The notes under the pieces are model-generated. The model ran no database searches and had not been told where the DNA came from. It worked only from the letters and a program-made list of their open reading frames with translations. A program made the position numbers and the translations under genes. 64,000 nucleotides of DNA from Zygaena filipendulae (lineage: Eukaryota; Arthropoda; Insecta; Lepidoptera; Zygaenidae), in the NCBI GenBank assembly GCA_907165275.2, contig OU015649.1, positions 6,354,001 through 6,418,000 on the forward strand. The letters run 5' to 3'. Shown piece by piece: positions 12,533-24,445 of this stretch (positions within the stretch are counted from its first letter, which is position 1; each line of letters opens with the position of its first letter).

Positions 12533-14930
12533 GATAGATGCGTAGATAGTATTTAATTAAAACGCTTCGACACACTTCTACATTCCTTTTCAATTGGTAC
12601 TTATAAATATTATTTACGCTGCAGTTTAATTAGGCTGGTTTTTAGAAATAACTTGGGTTGTGCAGATTTTTTTTAAACAAACAGACAATCCTCGTTTCAA
12701 AGTTTTCATAATCTTTTGTGCAAATTGACTGGTCGGACTAATTGGAATAAACCAAATTTAATAACCTTCTTATATACTATAGGTATAGGACAGGTATAGT
12801 CTACAAAAACTGAAAAGTAAAAAAAAACAATAGCCCTACGAACAATAGCAAATATATAGGTGGTATAATATAGTCATAATAAAAAGGAATGTTACGATGC
12901 GAGTAAGTATACAACAATGTAATAAACATTTCCCAAGCCTCTACTTGAGTCTGTAACCGGGGAGCAAAGTACAATGTTGTAAACGCGGCGACCCAACAAA
13001 CTTTGTTCAGCAAACTTATCTCGGAACTGAACTCTGGATCAGCAAAAGGATATGATTTTAAATTAAAAAAAATGGCTATAACAACATTATTTACATCCTC
13101 AAAAAAGAAAAAAATAATAACTTGTGAATAATTTCTGAAAATTTTAATAATGGTTGAGTATTATATCCCTATATCTTATTTAAATACCTATCTTATTCTA
13201 TTTTTTAATAATCCTTATGCTATCCTTCTAATATTATAAATGCGAAAGTTTGTAAGTATGTATGGATGGATGGATGTTTGTTACTCTTTCATGCAAAAAG
13301 TACTAAATGGATTTAAATGAAACTTTACAATAAAAGGTATAGCTTATACATCAGATTAACACATAGGGTACTTTTTATCCCGGAATTACCGCGGGAACTC
13401 CGACTTTACCGCGGGTAGAACCGCGGGGCACAGCTAGTTAATCTATACTTGAATAGAACCCTTGAGATTTATACCGTTGAGAGTGTACTACTTAGATAAA
13501 TGAATAGAAAACGAAAGAGAAAGATTTTCCGTGTAAAATTTTAAAGATAAAAATTGGCCATTTTTGGAATTACAGTTCTTTTACGAAGAGAAAACAAAAA
13601 AACAAAGGTGATGGCAATGTACCGAAGCGTTTTAAATATTGAAAGCTTAGTGGCTCGCTTCGCCCCAGCTCGCGTGAGGCAGCCACCCTTTTATTTCGTG
13701 GCTTAACTCCCAGGTAGCAGATAGGTAAGTTGACATCATGTTACGTAATATAAATTTTAGAATAGATATTGCTTTTTATATTTCTTGATATAGGCTTTCT
13801 ATAGGCAGTTATCAAGTGTTAGTGATAAATTTTAATAAACTAGCTTGTCACCTTGGCTTCGTCCACCGAATTTACGGGATTTCCATAAGAGCCGCCGCCG
13901 CCGAGACCGCCGAGATAAAAAATATCATGTTTTAATCAAAAAAATAATAATAACCTAATGAACAATTTTTTTTAGTTTTTTTTTATGAGCAAAAAATCAA
14001 TTCAAATATTTCAACTTAATTATTTTTGTGCTTACACAATTAGTAAGGACATGATAAAATGTTGTTTTGGCAATTTTCATCCAAACATATGGAGCTGTTT
14101 GTGCGTGACTCAGTAAGGAGCATCCAAACTCTGAAACATCTTTACAATTACGAATTAAGAGAGTAATTTTTAACAAAGTGGACTCATAAAACTATAATTC
14201 AAATTATGTAATAGGTAGGTAAAGCTATTATAGGAACGTACTTAAGTTTTTTAGTATTTACACCAGTACATTACGTAGATACTTAGTTTTTTAGTAGATA
14301 TTTACTCCAGTAAATCCTATTAAAATCTCTTTTAAAATCTCGCATACCAATGTGAGAATTTAGGATTACATATTTAAAAATAAAACCGCCGAACCTATTT
14401 TCTAGGCTTAGTCCGAGACTCACTCAGGGCGGCGCGTATAGCATTTACTTATATTTAAGGCACGTTCAAAGCTTCGCATGATAAACCCTTTCTGCCGTTC
14501 AGCATGGACTAAATCTATGCGAAGTCACTGAATTAAGTCACGTTGCTATTCGATTTATTTAATCAGTCTATAACTAATTATTGTACTGCGTTTATAGTGT
14601 ATCATGATTCATGGGTATACACTTATATTATATTGAACAATCGTCAGCGATGTGACAAGGGCGTGGATGCAGCACAACTGCAGTAGAGTATTTACGACCC
14701 TGCTTCGGTCCACCTTTCCTATGTAGGTACTCATGTAGGTATACATGACGTGTTTGAGCTGCACCATAAGGTACATATTATTATGGAAAATGTAGCATTC
14801 GACTATAATTTTTACGTTTCTTCTATTAATTTCATTTTTTAAATTCATATTGACATTAATTTGACGCGAGAAATGTTTGTAAGAAAGGTATAAGTAGACC
14901 AATAAATGATAAATAGATACTACCTACGCT
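12533..14930. other. No gene seen outside the Helitron at 13223
   Basis: AT-rich. 13843-13895 is a possible reverse Helitron scrap (CTAGCTTGTCACCTTGGCTT). No coding content recognised. Confidence 0.45.
13223..13437 (+). repeat. Non-autonomous Helitron, complete-looking
   Basis: Begins TCCTTCTAATATTATAAATG after host A and ends GAACCGCGGGGCACAGCTAG before host T. This is the canonical TC...CTAG structure with a 3' hairpin, 215 bp. It contains a short GGAT/GGATG run near the 5' end. Confidence 0.85.
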
Positions 14931-14938
14931 CAGACCAA

Positions 14939-15152
14939 ATAAAAACTCAAGACGGAACGTCTCGAACAACGGAGTGAAGCCGGTTGCGTATGCATGTGGT
15001 GCTTAGGAAAGTGCCACAACGATTCCCAGATATGACGTCTTTTTCTTGTGTGTGCGTGTTTCTGTGTAGGTACGTGCACGGCGATGGTGTCTTTTTCCTG
15101 TCTTCACTTGTTTGTTCTACGCGTTCCGTCTTTAGTTTTTATTTGGTCTGAG
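14939..15152. mobile_element. Small inverted-repeat element with 8-bp target duplication
   Basis: 214 bp. Ends are CTCAGACCAAATAAAAACT and its complement with a short bulge, followed by an inverted GACGGAACG/CGTTCCGTC. It is flanked on both sides by TACCTACG (14931-14938 and 15153-15160). An 8-bp duplication suggests the hAT or P superfamilies. No coding capacity. It sits next to a fragment of the fold-back family (15161-15270). Confidence 0.75.
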
Positions 15153-15160
15153 TACCTACG

Positions 15161-15270
15161 TGAATTTTTGTCTTTTGGATTAAATAGGTATTTTGTTAGA
15201 TAGTTTTTGCTTTTTCATAGTGCGTTTTTGTATTTTTTAAAGTCGGTTAAATATATTTGTTAAAAATTTT
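15161..15270 (+). repeat. Fold-back family fragment
   Basis: Resembles one arm of 26221-26631: TTTTTGTCTTTTGGATTAAA, then a TATTTTGTTA block and AAGTCGGTTAAAT. Truncated on the left by the 8-bp-duplication element. Confidence 0.65.
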
Positions 15271-16895
15271 AAGTGAGTTGGTTTCTCATTTATCTAAAAA
15301 AAAAATCACTTCAAAAGTCTTCGTATACAGCAGTTCAAGCAAAAGTACATTCTATTATAGAAAATAATTACATCATTGATTTTCGTAGTCCAAGTTATCT
15401 TCTGAAAATGCCACCAAGTACCTACCTAAGCTACTTGTCGTTCTCTTCGTGAAGTTACTCTTAAATGATTGTTTGTTGTAATAGTTTAGTCGATATCTTG
15501 CCGATCAATGGCGACAGAGCCTACACAAACAAACTTGTTGACGACTAGATCAACATTGTACAATTAACAATACAAATGATTTATAATGTGAAACAGGAAT
15601 CTAGTCGAATTTGCCTACTTTATGCCACTAACAGAGAGCGAGACTTGAGAGCGTATTATGTCTGAGTAGGATATAGGTATAAATTTTATAAACTTTAAAT
15701 GTTGATAAGAAATACATCAAACATACACTAGACTAAGTACAATAACACGAGGAGGCGCTGGAATCAAGCGTATGAAGGCACAGATTCGATGGTCTGTATT
15801 CTGAAAAGACGAGAAAGCCGACTTATTACACATTAAAAAAAAAAAAAAAACAAATAATAATCCAAAGTCAAGCTAAACCTAGGTCAGTAAATTTTAATTT
15901 TGCTGTTTCTCGGGAGAAAACGTCAAACTTGAAAAATCTCTGTTTTTGGTAACCATGGTAACGCATTGGTTTTGCATTGATTTTGAATGAAACTCGATAG
16001 TTAATATTTCTAATGGCCTACCGGTTTATTATATTAAGTCTTAATGCATGTAATTAAGACTTATATTGCATGGCGTAAAATATCACGTTACCATCACCGG
16101 ACTAAATTATGAGTCGATAATTTGTCTTTTTATATGTATAAAAAGTCCGAGTAGTGAATCGGTGAAAGCCTTAGTACGCATCCCGTACTACGCCACTAGT
16201 CGGGCGTGCGAACCCCCGTGCCCGGTTCATCTGACTTATTCTACTCGATTTGTGTATTTCATACATAGGGAACGTTGACAAATTATATTGGTCCGAGCCA
16301 CTGACAACAGCTGAACGCCACTCGTATTATGAGAGTAGTTTAGTAGGCGCGAACCAATAAGCAACCAATAATAAGTGACGCCATGACGGAAACTGAGTAT
16401 TTTCTCCCATACGTACCGTGCGAACTTCTTATCCCAGAATTCTCGCGAGAACTCTGAAATATGTAGTATTGGTTGGACCAGGTTGGACAAACGCATATGA
16501 AACCGCGAGTATGAAACAGCAAGTACTATTTTTTTTTTGTAATAATCTGAAAAAGTTCGGGAAAATGTTAGTAGGTTAGTCCATAACAGTAATGTATCAA
16601 TAAAAGATGTATAATGCACAGATTATGTATTTAGTGGAACTTTGTTTTTCCCTTTAAGCGATAAAAAATAAACCGTAGCCTGTATTTAGTTCATTTGAAC
16701 AGATACGCAGACGGTCACCGTGGCTCAAAGTGGCTTTGTTAAATTGATTTTATGTGTTCTGTGGACATTGTCGTCCTTTGCTATTATTGGTGTTCATGCT
16801 TTGAGGAAATTGTAACTAAGTAGTGGATCTTACTACACTATGTTACTTTAAGTTTACAGGTAAGTTTTAATTGTATAAATATTAAATATAAATAA
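15271..16895. other. No gene seen
   Basis: AT-rich, with an A-run near 15838. 16430-16460 is a Helitron-body scrap (CTTATCCCAGAATTCTCGCG), which explains the open frames there. Confidence 0.45.
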
Positions 16896-17083
16896 CTAGC
16901 TGTCCCCCGCGGTAATTTTGGAGTTCTCGTGATAATTTCGGGATAAAAAGTATTCTATGTCACTCAGGACTACCGCAGCTACCTACGTTTTAAGTGAAAT
17001 AATTTTCAAAATCGGTTCAGTAGATCCAGAGATTACCCCCTACAACGTCACAAACTCACTTTTGCTCTTTATAATATTAGTAC
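16896..17083 (-). repeat. Non-autonomous Helitron
   Basis: Starts CTAGCTGTCCCCCGCGGTAA and ends TATAATATTAGTA (reverse of the TACTAATATTATA tip). Confidence 0.7.
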
Positions 17084-17875
17084 CTATAGATAAAATCGTT
17101 CTCTGAAAAAAAGCCTGTACTATTTACATATAAACCGATATTTTAATATATACCCTTTATGATATTGCTAGCAAATTGGGCCTTAATACGATCGACAGTC
17201 GACTACAATCATTCACGAATGGTAAATGAAGATAGTTCTAAGCGCTTTTAGTCTTCAACTTTTTATATTTACAAAACAATTTTTAACCACTTGCTGGTAT
17301 CTGATTGAGATAAAATTTGGCATACGGTATCATCGAGCTGACCTGATGGAGATGGGACGTAGGGATTGAAACTTCCCGATGGCAAATGGTAGGACAGACG
17401 AATTTGAACTAAATAGTTTATTTTGTTGGCATGCAAAGTAAAGTTGAAGATGGAGCAGGAAGTTCGTTTTGTCCTTATGAACACCTTCCATTACACATGG
17501 CAATGCTTGTGTCAAATCAATAAAAATTTACTTTTAATTTTTTTTAGCTTTATTTTAAAAATGAATGCTGTGTTGTGTCATGTGTGTGTTATGCATTTCA
17601 GAATAAATATTTTGAACACTCACTATACCCGCATTATTTTATGTTTATTTGTGTATTTTTTGTTTTAATTTCTGTAATTTGCAAAAATTTCATTTACAAT
17701 TTGGAAGCCCTGAAATGATAGATCTAGCTCTCAGTGTAATTTGAAGTGTTTTTTAGAAAATGGTATAGTGCTGTAGGTAACTTAACTTTTGTATGTAGAT
17801 AGGTACCTAAAGTATGATTCATTACAGGTTCTTGTGTAAGCTTTATCAAAATCTTTATATATATATATTACATCG

Positions 17876-18110
17876 TTATTGCGAAAGAACAGGGCGTGTA
17901 AGCGAGGTCGCCGAGTTAATCTGGTCCGTCGCGTTGGTCGGAGCGCGCGAGGCGCTCAGCGGCGCGGCGGCGGGCCGGAGAGCCCTCGACTCACCAAGAG
18001 CGGCCCCAGCACAAATAGCCCCACATTTCTTTCCACAAGCCACTCGAGCCGACAGCCGATATCGCTGGCCTCTCTCCACCTTTATGAGACAAGCACCGGA
18101 AAACCTGTGT
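17876..18110. other. GC-rich patch, function unknown
   Basis: A CpG-rich patch in AT-rich DNA (GGCGCGGCGGCGGGCCGG core). Open frames on both strands are overlapping consequences of its base composition. It could be an untranslated first exon or promoter of neuroligin, 10 kb upstream. A possible donor GTAAGC is at 17899. No protein family was recognised. Confidence 0.35.
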
Positions 18111-18875
18111 TACGTCAATGTACTCATTGCGGTTCTATTACAGCCATTTATCAAGTCTTCCCCACGTGCTTTTGACACATCATTTTCATAATATCGCGCA
18201 TACCTAATACTTATCGTTATATTTTTATTTCCGCGATAAAAAAACTGTCTGAAGAGTATGATTTATGACTCTTTTATTTCGCAATACCGTTTGGTTGTCG
18301 GTTAATATTTATTGTATTATTTTTGATTATTCTATTTACTCCTATGAATAAACCGAAGGTTGAGTGAGAAAATAACGTCTACTGTTGCATGTACCTACCC
18401 TTTCACTATTTGATTGAACTCACAATATCTATAAAGACTTTCACCCTCTAATTACTCACGAATAGTTTGGTTTAGTCACTCAGATCTGCCAGAAAGTTTA
18501 TTTCAATTGAAGATATAACAAGACGGTGAAATTTGAGTGCTTATAAAACGTTTTCTATTTTACTCATCCCTGGTTTTAGGGAAAACAAATTGTTTAGTTT
18601 CAAATAAAATTCTGGAATTTCAGACATTTGCAAATATTTTAAATAAAATACACTACGTTAATTCTATACGTTAATACAGTACCTACCTACCTACCTAAGT
18701 ACATCAATATTACATGAGACCAGGCTCACGGGAATAATTCCAGTTACGGCCGCACTGAGAGTCGTTTTAATGATTACTTAATTTTAAGTTAAGATTTTAG
18801 TGTTAAGTTAAATGCCAATTAACATTAATTAAATGATCGACTCTGATTGCGGCAGTTAGTTCTTAATCCTACTAA

Positions 18876-19310
18876 TCCTACTAATATTATAAACGCGAAA
18901 GTTTGTAAGTATGTATGAACGGATGGATGGATGGATGGATGTTTGTTACTCTTTCACGCAAAAACTACTGAATGGATTTAAAATAAACTTTACAATTATA
19001 TAGCTTATACATCAGATTTACACATAGGGTACTTTTTATCCCGGAATTCCCGCGGGAATTCTGAAATTAACGCGGGTGAAACCGCGGGGCACAACTAGTA
19101 TTATAAATGCGAAAATTTGTAAATATATGTATGGATGCATGGATGGATGTTTGTTTGTTACTCTGTCATGCAAAAACTACTGAATGGATTTAAATGAAAC
19201 TTTACAATAATATAGCTTATACATCAGATTAACACATAGGGTACTTTTTATCCCGGAATTCCCGCGGGAACTCCGATTTTACCACGGGTGAAACCACGGG
19301 GCACAGCTAG
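18876..19310 (+). repeat. Tandem pair of Helitrons
   Basis: Copy one, 18876-19098, begins TCCTACTAATATTATAAACG and ends CACAACTAG. Copy two, 19099-19310, starts directly at TATTATAAATGCG and ends CACAGCTAG. Each contains a GGAT-type microsatellite and the body ACTTTTTATCCCGGAATTCC. Head-to-tail array of the same family. Confidence 0.85.
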
Positions 19311-20020
19311 TTTTCTTATAAGTAGGTATTTTTGTCGTAACTTAAGGTATAGGTATATTTTAACAAAAAAAATAGTTACAAAATATATAATATTATCTAG
19401 TTAAATTAATAGTGTATTAGGAATAGTAATAACAAAAAAATCTAGATATTATAATTATGACATCAATACTTTATGTATTATTGTTTTGTATGTTTTTCCC
19501 ATCCACACTCCAATTAAACATTACTGTAATATTAGCAGATGTATTGACGCATTCAGCAGAGATCTTCAATCATCCCAAAAATCTCCTTCATTATACCTTC
19601 CTATGTGTTAATGATATAAATGTAAAAGCGAAGAAGCGATGGCCAAACAATAAGGTCACGCGCGTGCCTAAGTATCGGGGTCAATACTTAATACCGTAGA
19701 AACAAACCGAATTATTCCCACTCAATTTTCCTCATGGCTGAGCACTTATTACTACTATCTGCTCTTAAAGGAATAATGTTATTTTAGACAAACGCGTGAA
19801 AAGCATTACTTTTATTTGAGTTTTGGTCCAATAAAAGCAAATAAGGAAACCGAATAGAGAATGGGGTAAGAATAGACAAGTAGTATAGAAATCTAACAAA
19901 TAAATAGGTGACTCAATTTGATTTTGGAATAAAGTTGAAAGGCTGTATCAAAAGGCTCAAAGTTTAAATCATAAGACTCAAGTTCTCAACATATAGAATT
20001 ACTGGGTAATAGTTTATTTA

Positions 20021-20110
20021 TTTATTTATTTATAAGGTACAAAACACAGTGCAAACCATAACAGATACAAAATTATAACAAATAAGAGATAGTCGTTGTT
20101 AGTTTACACC
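20021..20110 (-). repeat. LINE 3' tail (reverse)
   Basis: A (TTTA)n run followed by TAAGGTACAAAACACAGTGC reads on the minus strand as a 3' UTR ending in (TAAA)n, the form of a non-LTR insertion. Confidence 0.5.
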
Positions 20111-21027
20111 ACTAGCTGTACACGCTACGCTTATAATAAAAAAGATGATAATTATTATAATAATAGACAACAGTAACAGCTAATTAAATCATAAAGATAG
20201 TGGAATGTCGGAAAATTTAGTAATAAGAATTTAATAGTGAAATGTCAATAAATTAATAATAATAATTTGATTCAATATAATTAAAAATTTAAGTTAATAT
20301 AATGTGATACAAACTGATTACGCAGTCATTACGTCCCGAACATTTTGTTTTTATATAGTCCGAATTTAAAACGGTTAAGCCCACAGAAAAAACATCTAAG
20401 TCTATTTCCAATGTATCATACAGTCGACACATTCGAAGAATTGGAGCATTGTCCGAAACATTATTTGAAGCAGTTGGCAGTACTAAAACATTTTTATTTC
20501 TGGTTACCTTCCTATTGCATCGAAAATACTTTTTTTACGTATAGTTACTCGAGATAGTTCGTTTTGTATTTTATTATTGTGATGTGTTGTGTTATTGTGC
20601 GTGAGGAAAGTGTTAAGTGTCAATGATTTTTTATCACCCACTTGTTATTCCTCACGGTTTCACCCGGTTGTGAATTACAGGATTCCTTCGGGAATTCCTT
20701 TTAAATTCTGTAATTAAAAAAAAAAACTGTTGTGTAGTTTCAAAGAACGCGGATAACTTTTCTAAATAATTACTGTTGTTTAACCGAAATCGAAAAAGGA
20801 GCAAATCCTCAATTAAATTTTATTTATATGTAAAAATTTTTCGTCAGCACAGTTTCATGTTTGTGGGTTAATTTGACAGCCGCGATAAATGGGCTGAGCA
20901 GTATATAAGACTAACTTTTAGTAACTTTTCTGGTTTACTTACCTAATAGAATGTTATAAAACTTAGATATACCTAATTTCGTTTATAATAAACTAGAGGC
21001 AATAACATATTTATTTGGAATATCTGT

Positions 21028-21110
21028 CCATATTTATTTATTTATTTACCAATTTACAAACATTGTAACAACTTGACAGTGCTACATAAATCTTTTTAGG
21101 TTTTTCCGTG
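21028..21110 (-). repeat. LINE 3' tail (reverse)
   Basis: (TTTA)n followed by CCAATTTACAAACATTGTAA; on the minus strand a 3' end with an AAAT tail. Truncated. Confidence 0.45.
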
Positions 21111-21439
21111 CACTAACATATCCGTTGTTATTCGTATAGTATGGGTATGATATATAATATAATATCGAAGCAGGATGTGCAGTGACAGCATACATAGCAT
21201 GTATGTGGGTATAAAATCGAAATGTCTGTCTGTAACATCAAGATAATGGCTTTCTATTGCGTTCAGAGGGTTATTTGTATGCAATTAAAACATGAATAAC
21301 CATTGTTTCCGCCTTCTTCTTCGGGGCGTCCAAAATTCACGCGGATGAAACCTCGGGATATGTATTAAAAAAAAAAGTTTAATAAGCATGCTTGAAAACG
21401 TCTATTGTCTAAAAGCACAACATTCTCTTTGAATACACA

Positions 21440-21605
21440 GTAACGACCCGAAGTAACCAATTTCCCTGGATGTTGTGGGCCGACTCAAACGAGCTAATTT
21501 CAATGCCGCTGGGTTTTAACGCGTTTATGTCCATTACGAGGCGACGCCGACGGGGATCTAAGATAACGTCCGCGTATTTCAGGATTGCGGTACCTACACT
21601 TTCAC
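21440..21605 (-). other. Protein-like patch, unassigned
   Basis: The minus-strand frame reads YADVILDPRRRRLVMDINAL and SGIEISSFESAHNIQGNW without low-complexity bias, after a possible acceptor (GAAAGTGTAG). No family was recognised. It may be an exon of an antisense gene or part of a mobile element. Confidence 0.25.
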
Positions 21606-21711
21606 ATTTAAAAGCGTTTCGATTAACATTTTTGCTAAAATACTTTTTGTTTATCAACTCGTTTAAAGTGTAACACTGGAGAGTTGAAAAGGTCTTTGGT
21701 TAAATGGACAA

Positions 21712-22140
21712 TGGACATAGATAAACGCCGATAAGCAATAACATATTGTGATGATTAAGTTATTGATATAGAATGCTTTATTGGGAGTTAGAACGTTTTT
21801 TAATTAGGTACCTATGTGTTTACCGTATTACATTATTTAAATAAGTAGTAAATACAAAAAAAATGGAACATAAAATTTTTGACACAAAATGGCGCTATAA
21901 TTTCAAAATTGTCGTTGTATCTATGTCCAGATAAGCAATAGTGTGTTAACCCCCCCGGAGAAAATTTGAGTAAATCGTCTTTTAAAATTATAGTGCCATT
22001 TTGTGTAAACATTTTTTTATGTTCAACATTTTGTTGGTATTTAAACAATGTGATAAAATAAATACATAGGTAATTAAAAAAGGTTCTTTAACTAGCGTAA
22101 ACTTAATTTGGTGGGTTAACATGTTATTGCTTATCGGCGC
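21712..22140. repeat. Head-to-head pair of TGGACA-family elements (large inverted repeat)
   Basis: The left arm (21712-21929) is the reverse complement of the right arm (about 21926-22140) with scattered differences. Each arm is one copy of the family seen at 29975-30177. The two meet at TATCTATGTCCAGATAAGCA, so the inner ends are fused with a few bases lost. The outer ends both carry GCCGATAAGCAATAACAT or its complement. The whole could form a hairpin of about 210 bp per arm. Confidence 0.8.
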
Positions 22141-22325
22141 TCAAATAATACGTATAGGTACATAGGCTGCTATTTAAGAATCCGGAACTGGCCACTACAT
22201 AAATAATATTTAAAAATAAATTATTACAGTTGAAAATGGAACTCTTCGAATGCAGTTTGTTTCATCCGTTTGTCAATTGTTTTCTTTGTGTGGCGAGATT
22301 TCAAAAATTGTGTGTCATTATCACA

Positions 22326-23330
22326 ATGGATTTAACTCGAAAAAATTTTCGTGGAATGATTTTTTATGATTTTCGACGTGGTTTAACTCAACAGCAGTGC
22401 ATCGATCAACTCAGTTCGGCTTTTGGGGATATAGCACTATCAAAAACCACTGTGTATCATTGGTTTAATGAGTTTAATCGTGGACGTCGTATGCTCACGG
22501 ACGAAATTAAAGATGGCCTAAATCAGTTGTTGTGCCACGAAACATCGACGCAATGCGTAAACTAATAATGCAAGATCGTTATGTGACATATCGAGAGATA
22601 GAGGCATATCCTTAGGCATTAGTATGACGAGTACCTATACATAAGATATTACACGAACACTTAGCTGCAAAAAAAGTTTGTTCGCGTTGGATACCGCACA
22701 ACTTGACAATAGATCAAAAACAGGCTTGTGTCGATTGGTGCAAAAAAATGATAAAAAAATACAATCGTGGTGCATCAAAAGCTGTTTATAATCCTAGATT
22801 TATGAATATGACCCCGAAACTAAGCAACAATCAACAGTTTGGGTGTTCCAACATGAGCCGAACCCGACAAAAGTTGCTCGTTCGAAAAGCACTTTGAAGC
22901 AAATGGTCGCCTGTTTTTTTGGAATAGATCGTAAATCTGTTAATTAGGAGTGGTACACGACCATTTATTTGCCAGAAGTCTTTGCAGAAATCAGGAAGAA
23001 CAATCCACAACGCAGAATCATTCTCCATCACGACAATGCAAGCTGTCACACCGGGTGAAACGACCCGATATTTGGAGGGCGAAACGGTGGAATTAACGGG
23101 TCATCCGCCATATAGCCCTGATTTGGCATCCAACGACTTCTTTTTATTACCAACCGTGAAGAATAAATTACGTGGTCAACGATTTTCAACCCGAGAAGAA
23201 GCCGTTGAGACATTAAAAAATCATGTTTTGGAGATACCGCCTTCCGATTGGAAAAAAAAGCTATGAAAACTGGTTTCACCGTATGCAAAAGTGCATCGAT
23301 CATCTTGGCGAATATTTTGAAAAGCAATAA
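22326..23330 (+). pseudogene. Mariner (DD34D-type) transposase remnant
   Basis: Broken mariner transposase. The N-terminal helix-turn-helix part is readable (FRGMIFYDFRRGLTQQQCID, LSKTTVYHWFNEFNRGR), then IYEYDPET, then the second Asp block (RRIILHHDNASCHT) and the third (YSPDLASNDFFL), about 34 residues apart. Several frameshifts are present. The region of the first catalytic Asp is damaged: a TAG falls just before IYEYDPET and the GDES-type motif is missing. It cannot make an active enzyme. Flanks suggest ends near 22175 and 23385, both near TCCGGA, but terminal repeats are not convincing. Confidence 0.85.
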
Positions 23331-23551
23331 AACCATATTTAATAGTCAATGATAGTTATTTTATTTTATTCCGGATATATAAACGCATTGTAACATGCAT
23401 TATGCAAGTATGTAATATGCATTATTAGTTTGTATTCTATCTTACTATATGTATTTAAATTTTCTATTTATGTTATTGTGTAAGTATTATATTTTTATTT
23501 GTGCTCGATGTGTTTCTATTATTGTGTATGCTTCGTATTTATGTAGATATG

Positions 23552-23690
23552 TGTGTAATTATGCATGTGTGTGTTTATGTATATATGTATGTATATGTGT
23601 ATGTATGTATGTATGTATGTATGTATGTATGTATGTGTCTGTGTATGTATGTATGTATGTATGTGAGTATCTATGTCTATGTAAGTTTTT
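23552..23690 (+). repeat. (TATG)n microsatellite
   Basis: Long tract of TATG units with TGTG and CTGTG interruptions. It gives spurious Tyr/Val/Cys/Met open frames. Confidence 0.9.
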
Positions 23691-23712
23691 ATCTAAATAT
23701 ATATCGTAAATG

Positions 23713-23845
23713 CACCGCCAAGTGAGCTCTCTGAACTACCTGAAGGTTGACTGGCAGAGAATGCCACTGTGGCATTAAGTCCGCCTTTTGTACCATGATG
23801 TGCATAAAGTTTAAATAAATAAATAAAAATAAATAAATAAATAGC
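23713..23845 (+). repeat. LINE 3' tail with (AAAT)n end
   Basis: Contains GTTGACTGGCAGAGAATGCC, GCATTAAGTCCGCCTTTTGT and ATAAAGTTTAAATAAATAAA with a variable AAAT tail, a widespread lepidopteran non-LTR 3' end. It directly follows a (TATG)n microsatellite. Confidence 0.75.
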
Positions 23846-24289
23846 AACCCTCGTACGAGTATAAAATAAAAATCCATACTTCTGAGTTCTGTGATGAGAG
23901 ATTCCTTGCACTTTGATTACATCGTAATCGTCTTTTACTGTAAATCAATGAGTTATCTAATAGTAAAACCGTAATCGTAAGTCAGTTTCATAATATTTTC
24001 TATGTAAAGTATGGATAAGATAAGAGCCGTAAAGCCTTCAAAACGTAACAAATAAACAAACTTACTCACTTTCGCATTTATAATATTAGTAAGGATTGCC
24101 ATCTTAAATATCGGATAATACGAGGTAACAGAAAAAATCATTGACAGCGTCTAATAGATATTATACAGTTTGACTCGAGGAAAAGTATGTAATTTGTCAG
24201 TTAATCCGGTGGGTAACTGTTATCTGATGCTTTCATTAGAGCTTATAGTGAGGATGGGTGCCACTTTCTGGGCTATGAAAGACGAGCGC

Positions 24290-24445
24290 TCATTATGGCG
24301 GACCTGTGGAGACGTGCGGGCGACGGGCAGCGGGGAGCAGGTGGTGGTCGGCGGGGGGCCGGGGGAGCAGCGGCGACGAACCTTCGCTCTGTGATTGATG
24401 TCGCCAATTCGCCACTTATTCGACCGAGCTCCGTCCGCATCGCTA
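24290..24445. other. GC-rich patch, function unknown
   Basis: CpG- and G-rich (GGTCGGCGGGGGGCCGGGGG). An ATG at 24295 opens 69 codons but the residue make-up is compositional. Candidate distal 5' UTR exon or regulatory island. Confidence 0.3.

Noticed and set aside
16236..16619. 127-codon minus-strand frame
   Set aside because: Includes a Helitron-body scrap and has no recognisable domain.
17814..18191. 125- and 98-codon frames in the GC-rich patch
   Set aside because: Overlapping frames on both strands, composition-driven, no family resemblance.
23449..23725. Cys/Tyr/Met/Val-rich open frames
   Set aside because: Read-through of the (TATG)n microsatellite.
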